This document shows, in pieces, positions 16,305 to 23,898 of a DNA stretch of 40,599 nucleotides; position 1 is the stretch's first letter; each line of letters begins with the position of its first letter. The translations under genes and the position numbers were made by a program. The notes beneath the pieces were generated by a model. It was not told where the DNA came from. It saw only the letters and a program-made list of their open reading frames with translations, and did no database searches. The stretch covers positions 1-40,599 of the forward strand of contig JACQTX010000079.1 in the NCBI GenBank assembly GCA_016210585.1, given 5' to 3'. This stretch comes from Chloroflexota bacterium. Lineage in GTDB: Bacteria > Chloroflexota > Dehalococcoidia > Dehalococcoidales > JAFGLR01.

Positions 16305-18623
16305 ATGGACACCTCGGCCTTCCTGAGCGATCTCACCTCTCAGCGGGACTATAGCGGGCAGATTGCGCATGTGGAGCATATACCTCCTCGCGCGTCGGAA
16401 TACGGTAAGCTGGAAAAGCCGCTGCTGCCCGCGCTGCAGGGTCGCCTCAAAGAACGCGGCTTTGTCCGTCTCTATATCCACCAGGCGGAAGCAGTAAATC
16501 AGACCCGCCAGGGGCACAACGTGATAATCGCCACAGCCAGCGCCAGCGGCAAATCTCTGTGCTATAACATCGCCGTTGCCGAGGCCCTGCTGGCTGACCC
16601 GACGGCCCGTGCCCTCTACCTATTTCCCACCAAGGCTCTCGCCCAGGACCAGCTACGCGCCCTGCGCGAGCTGGCCTATCCGGACCTTTTCAACCTGGAT
16701 GACATCGCCACCTTTGACGGTGACACGCCGTCTGCGGAGCGGGGCGAAATCAGGAAGAACGCCCGTATTGTGCTAAGCAATCCCGATATGCTGCACGTGG
16801 GCATCCTGCCCAATCACCAGACCTGGTCGAGGTTCTTGCGGCACCTGAAGTATGTCGTGGTGGACGAGGCGCACACCTACCGCGGCGTTTTTGGCTCACA
16901 CGTGGCCTGTGTCCTGCGCCGGTTGCGTCGCTTGTGCCACCGCTACGGAGCAGACCCACAGTTCATCCTCAGCTCGGCGACAATTGCCAACCCCGGCGAA
17001 CATGCCGAACGATTGACCGGTCTGCCCTTTACGGTGGTGGACAGGGATGGCTCACCGCATGGTGGCAAGGACTTTGTCTTTTGGGACCCGCCCATCATTG
17101 ACAAGGCGAAGAGCACACGGCGCAGCGCCAACACCGAGGCCACCAACCTTTTTACCGGGCTGGTCAGCCGCGGCATCCGGAGTCTGACCTTTGCCCGCAC
17201 CCGCCGCCTCACCGAGCTTATCTATGTGTATTCCAGGCGCCGGCTGGCGGAAGCTGACCCTGCCTTGAGCGAGCGTATAAAACCATACCGGGCCGGCTAT
17301 CTCCCGCAGGAGCGGCGCCAAATTGAGCAAGCCCTCTTCAACGGCCATCTTATTGGTGTGGTAGCTACCACAGCCCTGGAGCTGGGCATTGATATCGGTG
17401 ACCTGGATGCCACTGTGCTGACCGGCTACCCGGGTAGCATCGCCAGCACGTGGCAGCAGGCGGGACGCAGCGGGCGCCGCCGTAGCTGGTCTCTCAGCTT
17501 TCTCATCGGGCTGGACGGCCCCCTGGACCAGTATCTTATGCGCCACCCCGAGGCCTTTTTCCAGAAGGGCTTTGAGCATGCCCTGGTCAATCCAGCCAAC
17601 CCTTACATCTTGCGGGAGCACCTCCTGTGTGCCGCCTGGGAAATGCCCTTGAGCAAGGACGACGAGAAATTCTTGGGAGCAACTATGTCCCAGGAGACGG
17701 CTGAGCTAGAGAAGCAGGGCCTGCTGCGGGAGCGTCATGGCCGGTGGTACCTTTCCACCAGTGTCGCCTACCCGGCCCAGGGCGTAAACATACGCTCCAC
17801 CTTCGGGCAGGACTTCGCCCTCGTTAATACGGCTACCAACTCCCTGCTGGAGACAGTTGAGTCCAGCGTGGCCTTCTTTCAAGTGCATCCGGGGGCGATC
17901 TACTTGCACCAGGGTGAGTCCTATCTGGTCAGCAAGCTGGATTTGACCAACCATATCGCCTACGCTGGCCCGACTACGGCGACCTACTACACGCAGACTA
18001 AAGAATTAACTGACTTGCGCATCATCAAGGTGAAGCAGGAAAAGAGCGCCGGCCCCGTAAAGGTCTACCTGGGTGATGTGGAGGTGACCACGACAGTCGT
18101 CGCCTACCGGAAGAAGGCCCAGTTCACCGAACACGTGCTCGGTGAGGAGCCACTCGACCTGCCGCCCCAGCGCTACACCACGGTGGCCCTGTGGTTTGAC
18201 CTGCCCGCGAGGGCAACGGCCCAGGTTGTCCAGCGGCAGCTTGACTTTGCCGGCGGCCTGCACGCCACCGAGCATGCCGCCATTGGCATCCTGCCCCTCT
18301 TTGCCCTCTGCGACCGTAATGACATCGGTGGCCTGTCCACGCCTTTGCACCCTGATACTGGCAAGGCCCAGATTTTTATTCACGATGGCTATCCCGGCGG
18401 CATCGGCATCGCCGAGAAGGGGTTCGATCTGATTTCAGAGCTATGGCAGGCCACGCTCAAGGTGGTGACCGAGTGTCCCTGTGAGGACGGCTGCCCAAGC
18501 TGTATCCAGTCCCCCAAATGCGGCAATAACAACAAACCACTGGACAAGAAGGCAGCGCGGCTGCTACTGGAAGGGCTGGTGGGGAAGACAGTCCCGGTAT
18601 CGCGGCCGGAACCAAGCCGCTAA
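16305..18623 (+). CDS. DEAD/DEAH-box helicase with DUF1998 domain (MrfA-like)
   Basis: A superfamily 2 helicase of 772 residues. Helicase core: Q-like IHQAEA near 66, motif I ATASASGKS with Lys83, motif Ia PTKALAQDQ, motif II VVDEAH with Asp187, motif III SSATI, and motif VI QAGRSGRR near 385-392. The C-terminal DUF1998 region ends in a four-cysteine cluster, CPCEDGCPSCIQSPKC, near 724-740, expected to bind zinc. Length and order match Bacillus MrfA (YprA), a DNA helicase for mitomycin-lesion repair. The exonuclease partner MrfB is not seen nearby. Co-transcription with the DUF503 gene is likely. A repair role is inferred from family only. Confidence 0.93.
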   Translation: MDTSAFLSDLTSQRDYSGQIAHVEHIPPRASEYGKLEKPLLPALQGRLKERGFVRLYIHQAEAVNQTRQGHNVIIATASASGKSLCYNIAVAEALLADPTARALYLFPTKALAQDQLRALRELAYPDLFNLDDIATFDGDTPSAERGEIRKNARIVLSNPDMLHVGILPNHQTWSRFLRHLKYVVVDEAHTYRGVFGSHVACVLRRLRRLCHRYGADPQFILSSATIANPGEHAERLTGLPFTVVDRDGSPHGGKDFVFWDPPIIDKAKSTRRSANTEATNLFTGLVSRGIRSLTFARTRRLTELIYVYSRRRLAEADPALSERIKPYRAGYLPQERRQIEQALFNGHLIGVVATTALELGIDIGDLDATVLTGYPGSIASTWQQAGRSGRRRSWSLSFLIGLDGPLDQYLMRHPEAFFQKGFEHALVNPANPYILREHLLCAAWEMPLSKDDEKFLGATMSQETAELEKQGLLRERHGRWYLSTSVAYPAQGVNIRSTFGQDFALVNTATNSLLETVESSVAFFQVHPGAIYLHQGESYLVSKLDLTNHIAYAGPTTATYYTQTKELTDLRIIKVKQEKSAGPVKVYLGDVEVTTTVVAYRKKAQFTEHVLGEEPLDLPPQRYTTVALWFDLPARATAQVVQRQLDFAGGLHATEHAAIGILPLFALCDRNDIGGLSTPLHPDTGKAQIFIHDGYPGGIGIAEKGFDLISELWQATLKVVTECPCEDGCPSCIQSPKCGNNNKPLDKKAARLLLEGLVGKTVPVSRPEPSR

Positions 18624-18641
18624 CTGGCGGCGCGATAACGC

Positions 18642-19145
18642 CTACTTGATCTTCTGCCGTGCCGCTTCCAGTGCCTTAGCTGTCTCTTCCAGAAAGCGGT
18701 CGCGGTTGCCGGGGGAAATAACAAGGTTCATCCCCTTTGACCGCCTTATCTCCACCACGCTGTGGCTGGAGGTGGCGAAGCGGATGCCGGAATAGAACAT
18801 AGTCTGACGGCCGGTGCCGGCCCGCGCCTCCTTTATGTGGGCCAATGGTATGTTCAGGGCAAAAGGGCCGCCCAGCGCTATCCTGATACGGTCCTCGAAT
18901 ATCTCGAAGCGGCGGGGCAAAATGGCCTTGAAAAGCAGGGCATCGAAAACCGTAGCCCCGAACATCACCCAGGCCCCGATTGGGTCTTCATAAAGCAGGA
19001 CAATCCCCAGGACAAAGGTGAGCAAGAGAACACCCCCCAGGATTGCCTTCAGCCAGAAGTCATATCTGGGAGTGTCCTGGTAGATTAAGGCAGCCCGCAG
19101 TTTCAGCTTTGTTTTCACGGTGCTGTGACCGATTGATAATACCAT
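18642..19145 (-). CDS. Small membrane protein with PH-like domain
   Basis: A 167-residue protein with two adjacent hydrophobic segments at about 32-52 and 55-77. They are followed by a soluble beta-rich region, RRFEIFEDRIRIALGGPFALN...VVEIRRSKGMNLVISP, and a C-terminal helix. This order, two helices then one PH-like domain reading out an isoform of membrane context, resembles bacterial PH (YdbS/bPH) proteins, but the match is by pattern alone. The ATG at 19145 has only a weak upstream AAGAG. Convergent with the helicase, 18 nt between stops. Function unknown. Confidence 0.7.
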   Translation of the reverse strand: MVLSIGHSTVKTKLKLRAALIYQDTPRYDFWLKAILGGVLLLTFVLGIVLLYEDPIGAWVMFGATVFDALLFKAILPRRFEIFEDRIRIALGGPFALNIPLAHIKEARAGTGRQTMFYSGIRFATSSHSVVEIRRSKGMNLVISPGNRDRFLEETAKALEAARQKIK

Positions 19146-19186
19146 ACTCTTGCGTGCATATGCATCCCGCGAATAGTGATTGACCT

Positions 19187-19240
19187 CGGCGGGCAGGTTG
19201 GGAAACCTGCCCTACGGTGGCCAATCGCTGATTTTGGGAT
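19187..19240 (-). repeat. Partial copy of the GGGCAGGTT hairpin repeat
   Basis: This is the reverse complement of about 23027-23080, including the hairpin and the AGCGATT end. It lies in the divergent gap between two small membrane-protein genes, immediately upstream of the promoter at 19252. Confidence 0.75.
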
Positions 19241-19251
19241 TGCCGGACCAG

Positions 19252-19280
19252 TTGAAAAGGGCACGAGAAATTGCTATAGT
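19252..19280 (+). promoter_or_regulatory. Promoter of the small two-helix membrane protein
   Basis: TTGAAA (19252-19257) and TATAGT (19275-19280) with an exact 17-bp spacer. The leader of about 27 nt includes GGAGAGA, 6 nt before ATG 19314. Confidence 0.7.
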
Positions 19281-19313
19281 TACCGATTAAGAGCACCGCG
19301 CGGAGAGAGCGTA

Positions 19314-19568
19314 ATGACTCAGCAGATTGTTATCATGATGGTCATCGGTGGCGTTTTCATCCTGCTCGGCATTGGTGGCCTCTTCTGGGGACGCACTGAG
19401 GAGAGGAAGTACTTCGAGAACGTGGCACGGCGTTTCGATGTGCGTGAGTATGTTGAGCGCAGTCCCTTCCGTCCCGAGCCGGGCGCCCTCAAGATAGGCG
19501 GCTGGATTATCATTGCTGTGGGTATCGTTTTGCTGGGGCTGGCCGGTTTCTTCCTGCTCAGTGGCTGA
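19314..19568 (+). CDS. Small two-helix membrane protein, unknown function
   Basis: An 84-residue protein with a hydrophobic helix at about 5-25 (MVIGGVFILLGIGGLFW), a charged loop of about 35 residues rich in Arg/Glu (about 26-59), and a second helix at about 60-82. I do not recognise a family. The start is supported by GGAGAGA upstream and a good promoter; an open frame continues further upstream to 19176 but crosses the promoter and repeat, so the longer form is rejected. It converges on radA, 14 nt away. Both termini probably face the same side. Confidence 0.75.
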   Translation: MTQQIVIMMVIGGVFILLGIGGLFWGRTEERKYFENVARRFDVREYVERSPFRPEPGALKIGGWIIIAVGIVLLGLAGFFLLSG

Positions 19569-19582
19569 GCCTTTGGCGTCTA

Positions 19583-20953
19583 TCACTGGGTGTGGCCAAG
19601 CCCTATCTCTATAGCTTCCCCCAGTGTGCCCACAGTATAAAGCTTCAGTGCAGAGGGGATGGTCTCTTTAAGCACCTGGCTGCTAGCCTTGGGCACAAGG
19701 CAACGCTTGAAGCCCAGCCGTGCGGCCTCGGTGAGCCGCCGGTCCAGCCGGGAGACCGCCCTCAGCTCCCCGCTCAGCCCTACCTCACCAACTACGACAA
19801 GCTGCGGGTCAACGCCAGTATCGCGGAAGCTGGAAGCAATGGCGAGAGCAATACCGAGGTCGGCGGCTGGCTCCCTTATTTTCAGCCCGCCGGTGACATT
19901 GGCGACAATGTCCTGGCTGCCAAGTTTCAATCCCATCCGCCTGGTCAGCACCGCTACAATCAGCAGGAGACGGCCAAAATCAATGCCGTTGGCAATTCGC
20001 CGCGGCAGACCGAAGCTGGTGGGATTGGTTAGCGCCTGTATTTCCACCAGCAGAGGGCGGCTGCCTTCCAGGGTAGCCACCACCGCTGAGCCGATAGCGG
20101 CCTCCGCCCGCTGGGACAGGAATATCTGGGAGGGATTGGGCACCTCCGCCAGCCCCTTCTCCTGCATCTCGAAAACGCCTACCTCATTGACTGAGCCGAA
20201 GCGGTTCTTGACGCAGCGGAGCAGGCGGTAGGCGCTCATTGGCTCGCCCTCCAGGTAGAGGACAACATCCACGATGTGCTCCAGCACGCGCGGCCCGGCA
20301 ATGGCCCCTTCCTTGGTCACATGCCCGGTAAGGAAGATAGGCACTGCTCTTTGCTTGGCCCACTGCATGAGCCTCAGGGTGCACTCGCGGACCTGGGTTA
20401 TGCTCCCTGCCCCTGTCTCCAGCTCCGGCAGATAAACGGCCTGGATGGAATCAACTATGACCAGCCCGGGGGCTAGAGCTTCCAGGTGGCCCAGGATGAC
20501 CTCAAGGTTACTCTCTGCCAGCAGGTAAAGCCTGTTGCCATTCACGCCCAGGCGCTCCGCACGGAGCTTAATCTGGTGCAGCGTCTCTTCACCGGAAACG
20601 TAGGCCACGCTGTCTTTTTCGGAGGCCGGTGCCGCAGCCACCTGTAGCAGCAGCGTTGACTTGCCGATGCCCGGTTCGCCACCGATGAGCACCAGTGAGC
20701 CGGCGACCAGCCCGCCGCCCAGCACGCGGTTGAACTCGCCAATGGCCATCGGCAGGCGGTCCGCCGCCTCGACAGAGATATCGGATAGCGCCTGCGGCGG
20801 GTTGCCCTTACCGGCGGTGGGAACAGCGGGGATAGTGACGGTCTGTGCCACAAAGCTGTTCCATGCCTGGCAGCCGGGACAGTGGCCCAACCATTTCAGG
20901 CTTTCCTTGCCGCATTGCTGGCAGATGAAGACAGTCCGGTCTGACTTGCTCAT
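19583..20953 (-). CDS. radA: DNA repair protein RadA/Sms
   Basis: A RecA-like helicase that drives branch migration of recombination intermediates. The 456-residue length is standard. An N-terminal zinc finger has Cys11, Cys14, Cys25 and Cys28. The RecA-like core has Walker A GGEPGIGKST (about 91-100) and Walker B-like LVIVDSIQ. The RadA-specific KNRFG motif lies near 250. The C-terminal Lon-protease-like domain includes DLGIALAIASS and VVVGEVGLSGELRAV. ATG 20953 sits 7 nt after a clear -10 box, with no Shine-Dalgarno, so the message may be leaderless. Confidence 0.97.
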   Translation of the reverse strand: MSKSDRTVFICQQCGKESLKWLGHCPGCQAWNSFVAQTVTIPAVPTAGKGNPPQALSDISVEAADRLPMAIGEFNRVLGGGLVAGSLVLIGGEPGIGKSTLLLQVAAAPASEKDSVAYVSGEETLHQIKLRAERLGVNGNRLYLLAESNLEVILGHLEALAPGLVIVDSIQAVYLPELETGAGSITQVRECTLRLMQWAKQRAVPIFLTGHVTKEGAIAGPRVLEHIVDVVLYLEGEPMSAYRLLRCVKNRFGSVNEVGVFEMQEKGLAEVPNPSQIFLSQRAEAAIGSAVVATLEGSRPLLVEIQALTNPTSFGLPRRIANGIDFGRLLLIVAVLTRRMGLKLGSQDIVANVTGGLKIREPAADLGIALAIASSFRDTGVDPQLVVVGEVGLSGELRAVSRLDRRLTEAARLGFKRCLVPKASSQVLKETIPSALKLYTVGTLGEAIEIGLGHTQ

Positions 20954-20960
20954 GCCTTGA

Positions 20961-20989
20961 ACTTTAGCCTATTTTGACCGAGAAGGCAA
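20961..20989 (-). promoter_or_regulatory. Promoter of radA, placed for a leaderless start
   Basis: On the minus strand TTGCCT (20984-20989), a 17-bp spacer and TAAAGT (20961-20966), then 7 nt to the radA ATG at 20953. Transcription would start at or next to the A of ATG. Confidence 0.6.
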
Positions 20990-21021
20990 GCAGCCTTTTG
21001 TGTGGTACTGCCGGCCAGCAT

Positions 21022-21049
21022 TTGACAAGATATGGCCAAATAGCATAGT
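21022..21049 (+). promoter_or_regulatory. Promoter of ubiX
   Basis: A perfect -35 TTGACA (21022-21027), a 16-bp spacer and CATAGT (21044-21049). It is divergent from the radA promoter. Confidence 0.5.
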
Positions 21050-21108
21050 CTTTTAGCAAATAATGACAGGCTCTCCGCTGAGTCCTGTAGTTAGCCGAGG
21101 AGACTAGT

Positions 21109-21690
21109 GTGAAACTGGTTGTCGGTATTAGCGGCGCTTCCGGGGCGATATACGGCGTGAGGCTTCTGGAGGTCCTGGCTACTATGCCGCACGTGGAGAC
21201 TCACCTCATCATATCCCGCTGGGGTGAGGAGATAATCAGCCATGAGATGAATTTGCCGTTGGCGGCGGTGAAGAAGCTCGCAACCTACTGCTACGATGTT
21301 GATGAGCTTGGGGCGCGGGTCTCCAGCGGTAGCTTTACGAGGGACGGCATGGTCATTGCTCCCTGCAGTGTAAAGACGATGAGTGCTCTGGCCCATTCCT
21401 ATACGGAAAACCTTCTGGTCCGCGCTGGTGATGTGACGCTCAAAGAGCGTAAGCGCCTGGTCCTTGTTCCCCGGGAAACTCCCTTGCATCTCGGACACCT
21501 GCGGACCATGGTGCAGCTAACGGAAATGGGTGCTATCATACTGCCGCCAGTGCCCAGCTTCTATAATCGCCCCAAAACAGTTGATGATATTGTCAACCAC
21601 ACAGTGGGCAGGATTCTCGATTTGTTTGACCTGAAGCATGACCTTTTCCCGCAGTGGAGCGGTATTGATGCTACCCACGCTGAGGGCTGA
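21109..21690 (+). CDS. ubiX: UbiX-family flavin prenyltransferase
   Basis: Makes prenylated FMN from FMN and dimethylallyl (pyro)phosphate, the cofactor of UbiD-type decarboxylases. The 193-residue protein starts LVVGISGASGAIYGVRLLE, the UbiX flavin-binding pattern, and has the conserved IAPCSVKTMSALAHSYTENLLVRA split across about residues 83-106. LVLVPRETPLH near 121-131 and MGAIILPPVPSFY near 142-154 complete the family motifs. The GTG start has a GAGGAGA ribosome site. The next gene overlaps by 23 nt and encodes an LpdD-like protein, strengthening the prenyl-FMN assignment. No UbiD gene lies in the window. Confidence 0.95.
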   Translation: MKLVVGISGASGAIYGVRLLEVLATMPHVETHLIISRWGEEIISHEMNLPLAAVKKLATYCYDVDELGARVSSGSFTRDGMVIAPCSVKTMSALAHSYTENLLVRAGDVTLKERKRLVLVPRETPLHLGHLRTMVQLTEMGAIILPPVPSFYNRPKTVDDIVNHTVGRILDLFDLKHDLFPQWSGIDATHAEG

Positions 21691-22057
21691 CTGGCATTTG
21701 CAGAAGGGCGCCGCGCGCACCGAGGTCTATCTGGCCGCTTGGCGTCTCGGTGAAGACCTGCTGGTGTGGCTCTATAACGAAAATGCTCACCTCGGGGCGG
21801 TGGCCGTCAGCCAGGTTGATAATACCAGTGGCCGGGTGTATACCTCGCTGATAACGCTGGCCGGGCACAAGGATGACTCCGTGGCGCAGCAAGCCGCCTA
21901 CACGATATGCAAGGCGATGCGGCGGTCAACCTCCGTCATTGCTGGCATTCACCTGGACGATATTACCCTCCAGGAAATAGATGAAATCCTCGCCAATGCT
22001 CGCGGTCTTACCGCGGATTTCTTGCAGGTAGTAGCCCGGACGGAAGACAAGCCCTGA
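21668..22057 (+). CDS. LpdD-like putative prenyl-FMN chaperone
   Basis: A 129-residue protein. Its core has a beta-strand pair (TEVYLAAWRLGEDLLVWLYN), then HLGAVAVSQ, SLITLAGHKDDSVAQQAAY, and VIAGIHLDDITLQEIDEILANA. This resembles LpdD, the small subunit of gallate decarboxylase, whose domain has been described as a chaperone for prenylated flavin enzymes. The match is from memory of the family pattern. ATG 21668 has GGAG 8 nt upstream and overlaps the ubiX end, so translation is probably coupled. A role in delivering the cofactor to a UbiD enzyme encoded elsewhere is an inference. Confidence 0.75.
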   Translation: MLPTLRADWHLQKGAARTEVYLAAWRLGEDLLVWLYNENAHLGAVAVSQVDNTSGRVYTSLITLAGHKDDSVAQQAAYTICKAMRRSTSVIAGIHLDDITLQEIDEILANARGLTADFLQVVARTEDKP

Positions 22058-22121
22058 TCCTCGTGTTTTCCCGGAATACGCGATCTCCGGCTACCGTTCA
22101 TTCTTACGAAAATAGCAACCG

Positions 22122-22270
22122 AGCTGTCATTCTGGAGTCCTTCTGTCCTTTACTCCCTGAAGGACGAAGAATCTGGCGGGGGATAGCGACGATGCGGTGA
22201 GACAATCCCCTCCCCACCGGATTCTTCGCGGAGTTTATCCTGAATAACATGAAGGGCTCAATAATGACCT
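22122..22270. repeat. Palindromic dispersed repeat (GAAGAATCTGG family)
   Basis: Opens with GTCATTCTGGAG, contains GACGAAGAATCTGGCGGGG, and is mirrored by CCCCACCGGATTCTTCG and a final AATAATGACC. It resembles 6279-6375 and 29978-30105. The 352-bp gap between the LpdD-like gene and tRNA-Sec holds this, a copy of a short GAAAATAG/CTATTTTC phrase, and the tRNA promoter; no gene is seen. Confidence 0.65.
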
Positions 22271-22369
22271 GGAAAGGCTATTTTCATACTTCGTGGTGCT
22301 GGTGATAAGCTAGAATGGAAAACTACTTCTGAATCGTCTGAAATTCCACATTCGGAGCTTGGCGCCCTA

Positions 22370-22398
22370 TTGCACCATTATGGGACGTGGTATATACT
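22370..22398 (+). promoter_or_regulatory. Promoter of the tRNA-Sec gene
   Basis: TTGCAC (22370-22375), a 17-bp spacer and TATACT (22393-22398). The predicted start of transcription lies only about 5 nt before the mature 5' end at 22410. Confidence 0.65.
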
Positions 22399-22409
22399 TG
22401 ATTTGCCTG

Positions 22410-22505
22410 GGGAGCGGATGAGTTCCGGTGGACTTCGCGGACTTCAAATCCGTTGGGGGGCATTAAAGTGTCTTCGGTGGGTTCGACTCCCATCCGCTCC
22501 CGCCA
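22410..22505 (+). tRNA. selC: tRNA-Sec (anticodon TCA)
   Basis: A selenocysteine tRNA of 96 nt including an encoded CCA. The acceptor stem has 8 pairs (GGGAGCGG with CCGCTCCC) and the T stem 5 pairs (GTGGG/CCCAT around TTCGACT), the 8+5 form of bacterial tRNA-Sec. The D stem is a long 6-pair helix (GAGTTC/GGACTT) with a 4-base loop. The anticodon loop CTTCAAA (22442-22448) reads TCA, which decodes UGA. A long variable arm follows (GGGGGGCATTAAAGTGTCTTC region). The discriminator base is G, as in E. coli selC. The organism therefore probably makes selenoproteins; none is recognised in this window. Confidence 0.95.
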
Positions 22506-22575
22506 GACATACCCTTGACGGTGTTTGGCCTTCTGTCGCTTACACGGGGCGCCGCCATGCTAAAGGAGGCATGAT

Positions 22576-22812
22576 ATGGCCTTTTCTGATGATATCGTAA
22601 GGCAAGCCTTTGAAAGAGCCAATGAGCAGTGCGAGTGTAACCGGCGGACGCATAGCCATTTTCGTACACCATGCGGCAAACCGCTCGTATGGAAGAACCG
22701 GGGCGTTTCCGCCCAGGGCGGCTGGGAGGCGCACCACTACAGCACAAGTGGCGGTGATACCCTCGCTAACTGCGAGATTCTTTGCGCCACATGCTACAAG
22801 AGCGTAGGGTAA
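22576..22812 (+). CDS. Small HNH-like zinc protein
   Basis: A 78-residue protein with the cysteine/histidine layout of a compact HNH endonuclease: CECNRRTH and PCGKPL in the first half, WEAHHYSTSGGDTLANCEILC as the His-His and Asn core, and a final CATCYKS. The four cysteines in two pairs would hold a structural zinc, and EAHH...N...C is the beta-beta-alpha-metal core. AAAGGAGG lies 7 nt before ATG 22576. It begins 70 bp after the tRNA-Sec gene and may be read from the same transcript. Nuclease activity is inferred; such small stand-alone HNH proteins often have unknown roles. Confidence 0.7.
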   Translation: MAFSDDIVRQAFERANEQCECNRRTHSHFRTPCGKPLVWKNRGVSAQGGWEAHHYSTSGGDTLANCEILCATCYKSVG

Positions 22813-22861
22813 AGCCTGCTGTCAAATAAGAACAAAACAAGCCCGCCCTTGTTCCACCAGA

Positions 22862-22925
22862 GGTGGGTGGTGCATTCCGCCCTCCAGCGAAGGGCGGAAG
22901 CCGAAGCAATCCCGTCACTACTCGT
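22862..22925. repeat. Fragment of the GAAGCAATC palindromic repeat
   Basis: GCCCTCCAGCGAAGGGCGGAAG followed by CCGAAGCAATCCCGTCACTAC resembles one arm of the elements at 15834-15946 and 39226-39367. Confidence 0.45.
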
Positions 22926-23031
22926 AACACTTGTTAGACGTCTGACTTAAAGCTCAGGTTTGCTGCAAAAAGATGGTGTCCGGGCCAAACTCGATTCCAG
23001 CCCTGTCCAGGCGAACCAAAAACACCGCCAA

Positions 23032-23137
23032 CCCAAAATCAGCGATTGGCCACCGTAGGGCAGGTTTCCCAACCTGCCCGCCACTTCAAGTCGGGTTAGG
23101 AAACCTGACCTGTAGAATGAATCGCTGATTTCGGGGC
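23032..23137. repeat. Palindromic dispersed repeat (GGGCAGGTT hairpin family), copy 2
   Basis: This is the most complete copy. Its ends are inverted arms, CCAAAATCAGCGATT and AATCGCTGATTTCGGG, and inside are the GGGCAGGTT/AACCTGCCC and TCGGGTT/AAACCTGA hairpins. It is closely similar to 11622-11716. The 386-bp gap from the HNH-like gene to the response regulator contains only this, the fragment at 22862 and a promoter. Confidence 0.8.
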
Positions 23138-23148
23138 CAACGTATCAA

Positions 23149-23177
23149 TTGACTTATGTTAACCGGAAAATTAATAT
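23149..23177 (+). promoter_or_regulatory. Promoter of the two-component operon
   Basis: TTGACT (23149-23154), a 17-bp spacer and TAATAT (23172-23177). The leader would be about 15 nt, with no strong Shine-Dalgarno before ATG 23199. Confidence 0.6.
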
Positions 23178-23198
23178 GGCGTAGGAACAATCATTCTG

Positions 23199-23888
23199 AT
23201 GGAAAAGGTAGCGGATAACGCAGTCTCGATACTGGTTGTAGAAGATGACCCGCTCATTACCGACTTGCTGAGGATGGGGCTGGGCCACGAAGGCTTCCGG
23301 GTAATCACAGCTCGGGACGGTGAAAACGCGCTGGAGCTTCTGCGCCGGCAGCAAGTCTCTGTAGTAATCCTGGACCTGATGCTGCCTGGTATGAGCGGTG
23401 AAGAAATATGCAAGCGCATCAGGGCAGAAAGTAATATTCCGATTCTGGTCCTGACTGCCCGAGACCAGGTGGAATCGAAGATAAGCCTGCTGAAGCTGGG
23501 GGCTGACGATTATCTGGTAAAGCCATTCGACTTCGGTGAGCTACTGGCCAGGGTGCAGGCTTTGCTGCGCCGGAGTGGCAATTCTGCCGAGTCCAAAATA
23601 CTGACCTTTCTCGATATCGAGATGAGAATAGATACGAGAGAGGTATTCCGCCACGGCCAACCGATAGAGATGAGCACCAAGGAGTTTGATTTACTGCGTT
23701 TCTTCCTGTCCAACCAGCGCCGGGTATTATCAAAAGAGTCCATTCTGAACCAGGTGTGGGGATACGACTTTATGGGTGATAACAACATCGTTGAGGTGTA
23801 TGTTGGCCATCTGCGGAAGAAGCTCGGCGAACCGTCTCCTATCCAGACAATACGGGGCGCCGGTTACAGCCTGAGAGCGCCAGGGTAG
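23199..23888 (+). CDS. OmpR/PhoB-family response regulator
   Basis: A 229-residue DNA-binding response regulator. The receiver spans 1-120 with acidic residues in VVEDDP, phospho-acceptor Asp59 (ILDLMLPG), Thr in VLTAR and Lys in LVKPF near 107-111. The winged-helix output domain spans about 130-228, with STKEFDLLRFFL, the recognition region VWGYDFMGDNNIVEVYVGHLRKKLG, and the terminal IRGAGYSL strand. The histidine kinase gene starts 10 nt after its stop. Members of this family bind direct repeats spaced 11 bp; such repeats lie just past the kinase gene at 25357-25394. Confidence 0.96.
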   Translation: MEKVADNAVSILVVEDDPLITDLLRMGLGHEGFRVITARDGENALELLRRQQVSVVILDLMLPGMSGEEICKRIRAESNIPILVLTARDQVESKISLLKLGADDYLVKPFDFGELLARVQALLRRSGNSAESKILTFLDIEMRIDTREVFRHGQPIEMSTKEFDLLRFFLSNQRRVLSKESILNQVWGYDFMGDNNIVEVYVGHLRKKLGEPSPIQTIRGAGYSLRAPG

Positions 23889-23898
23889 AGACAGGCAA

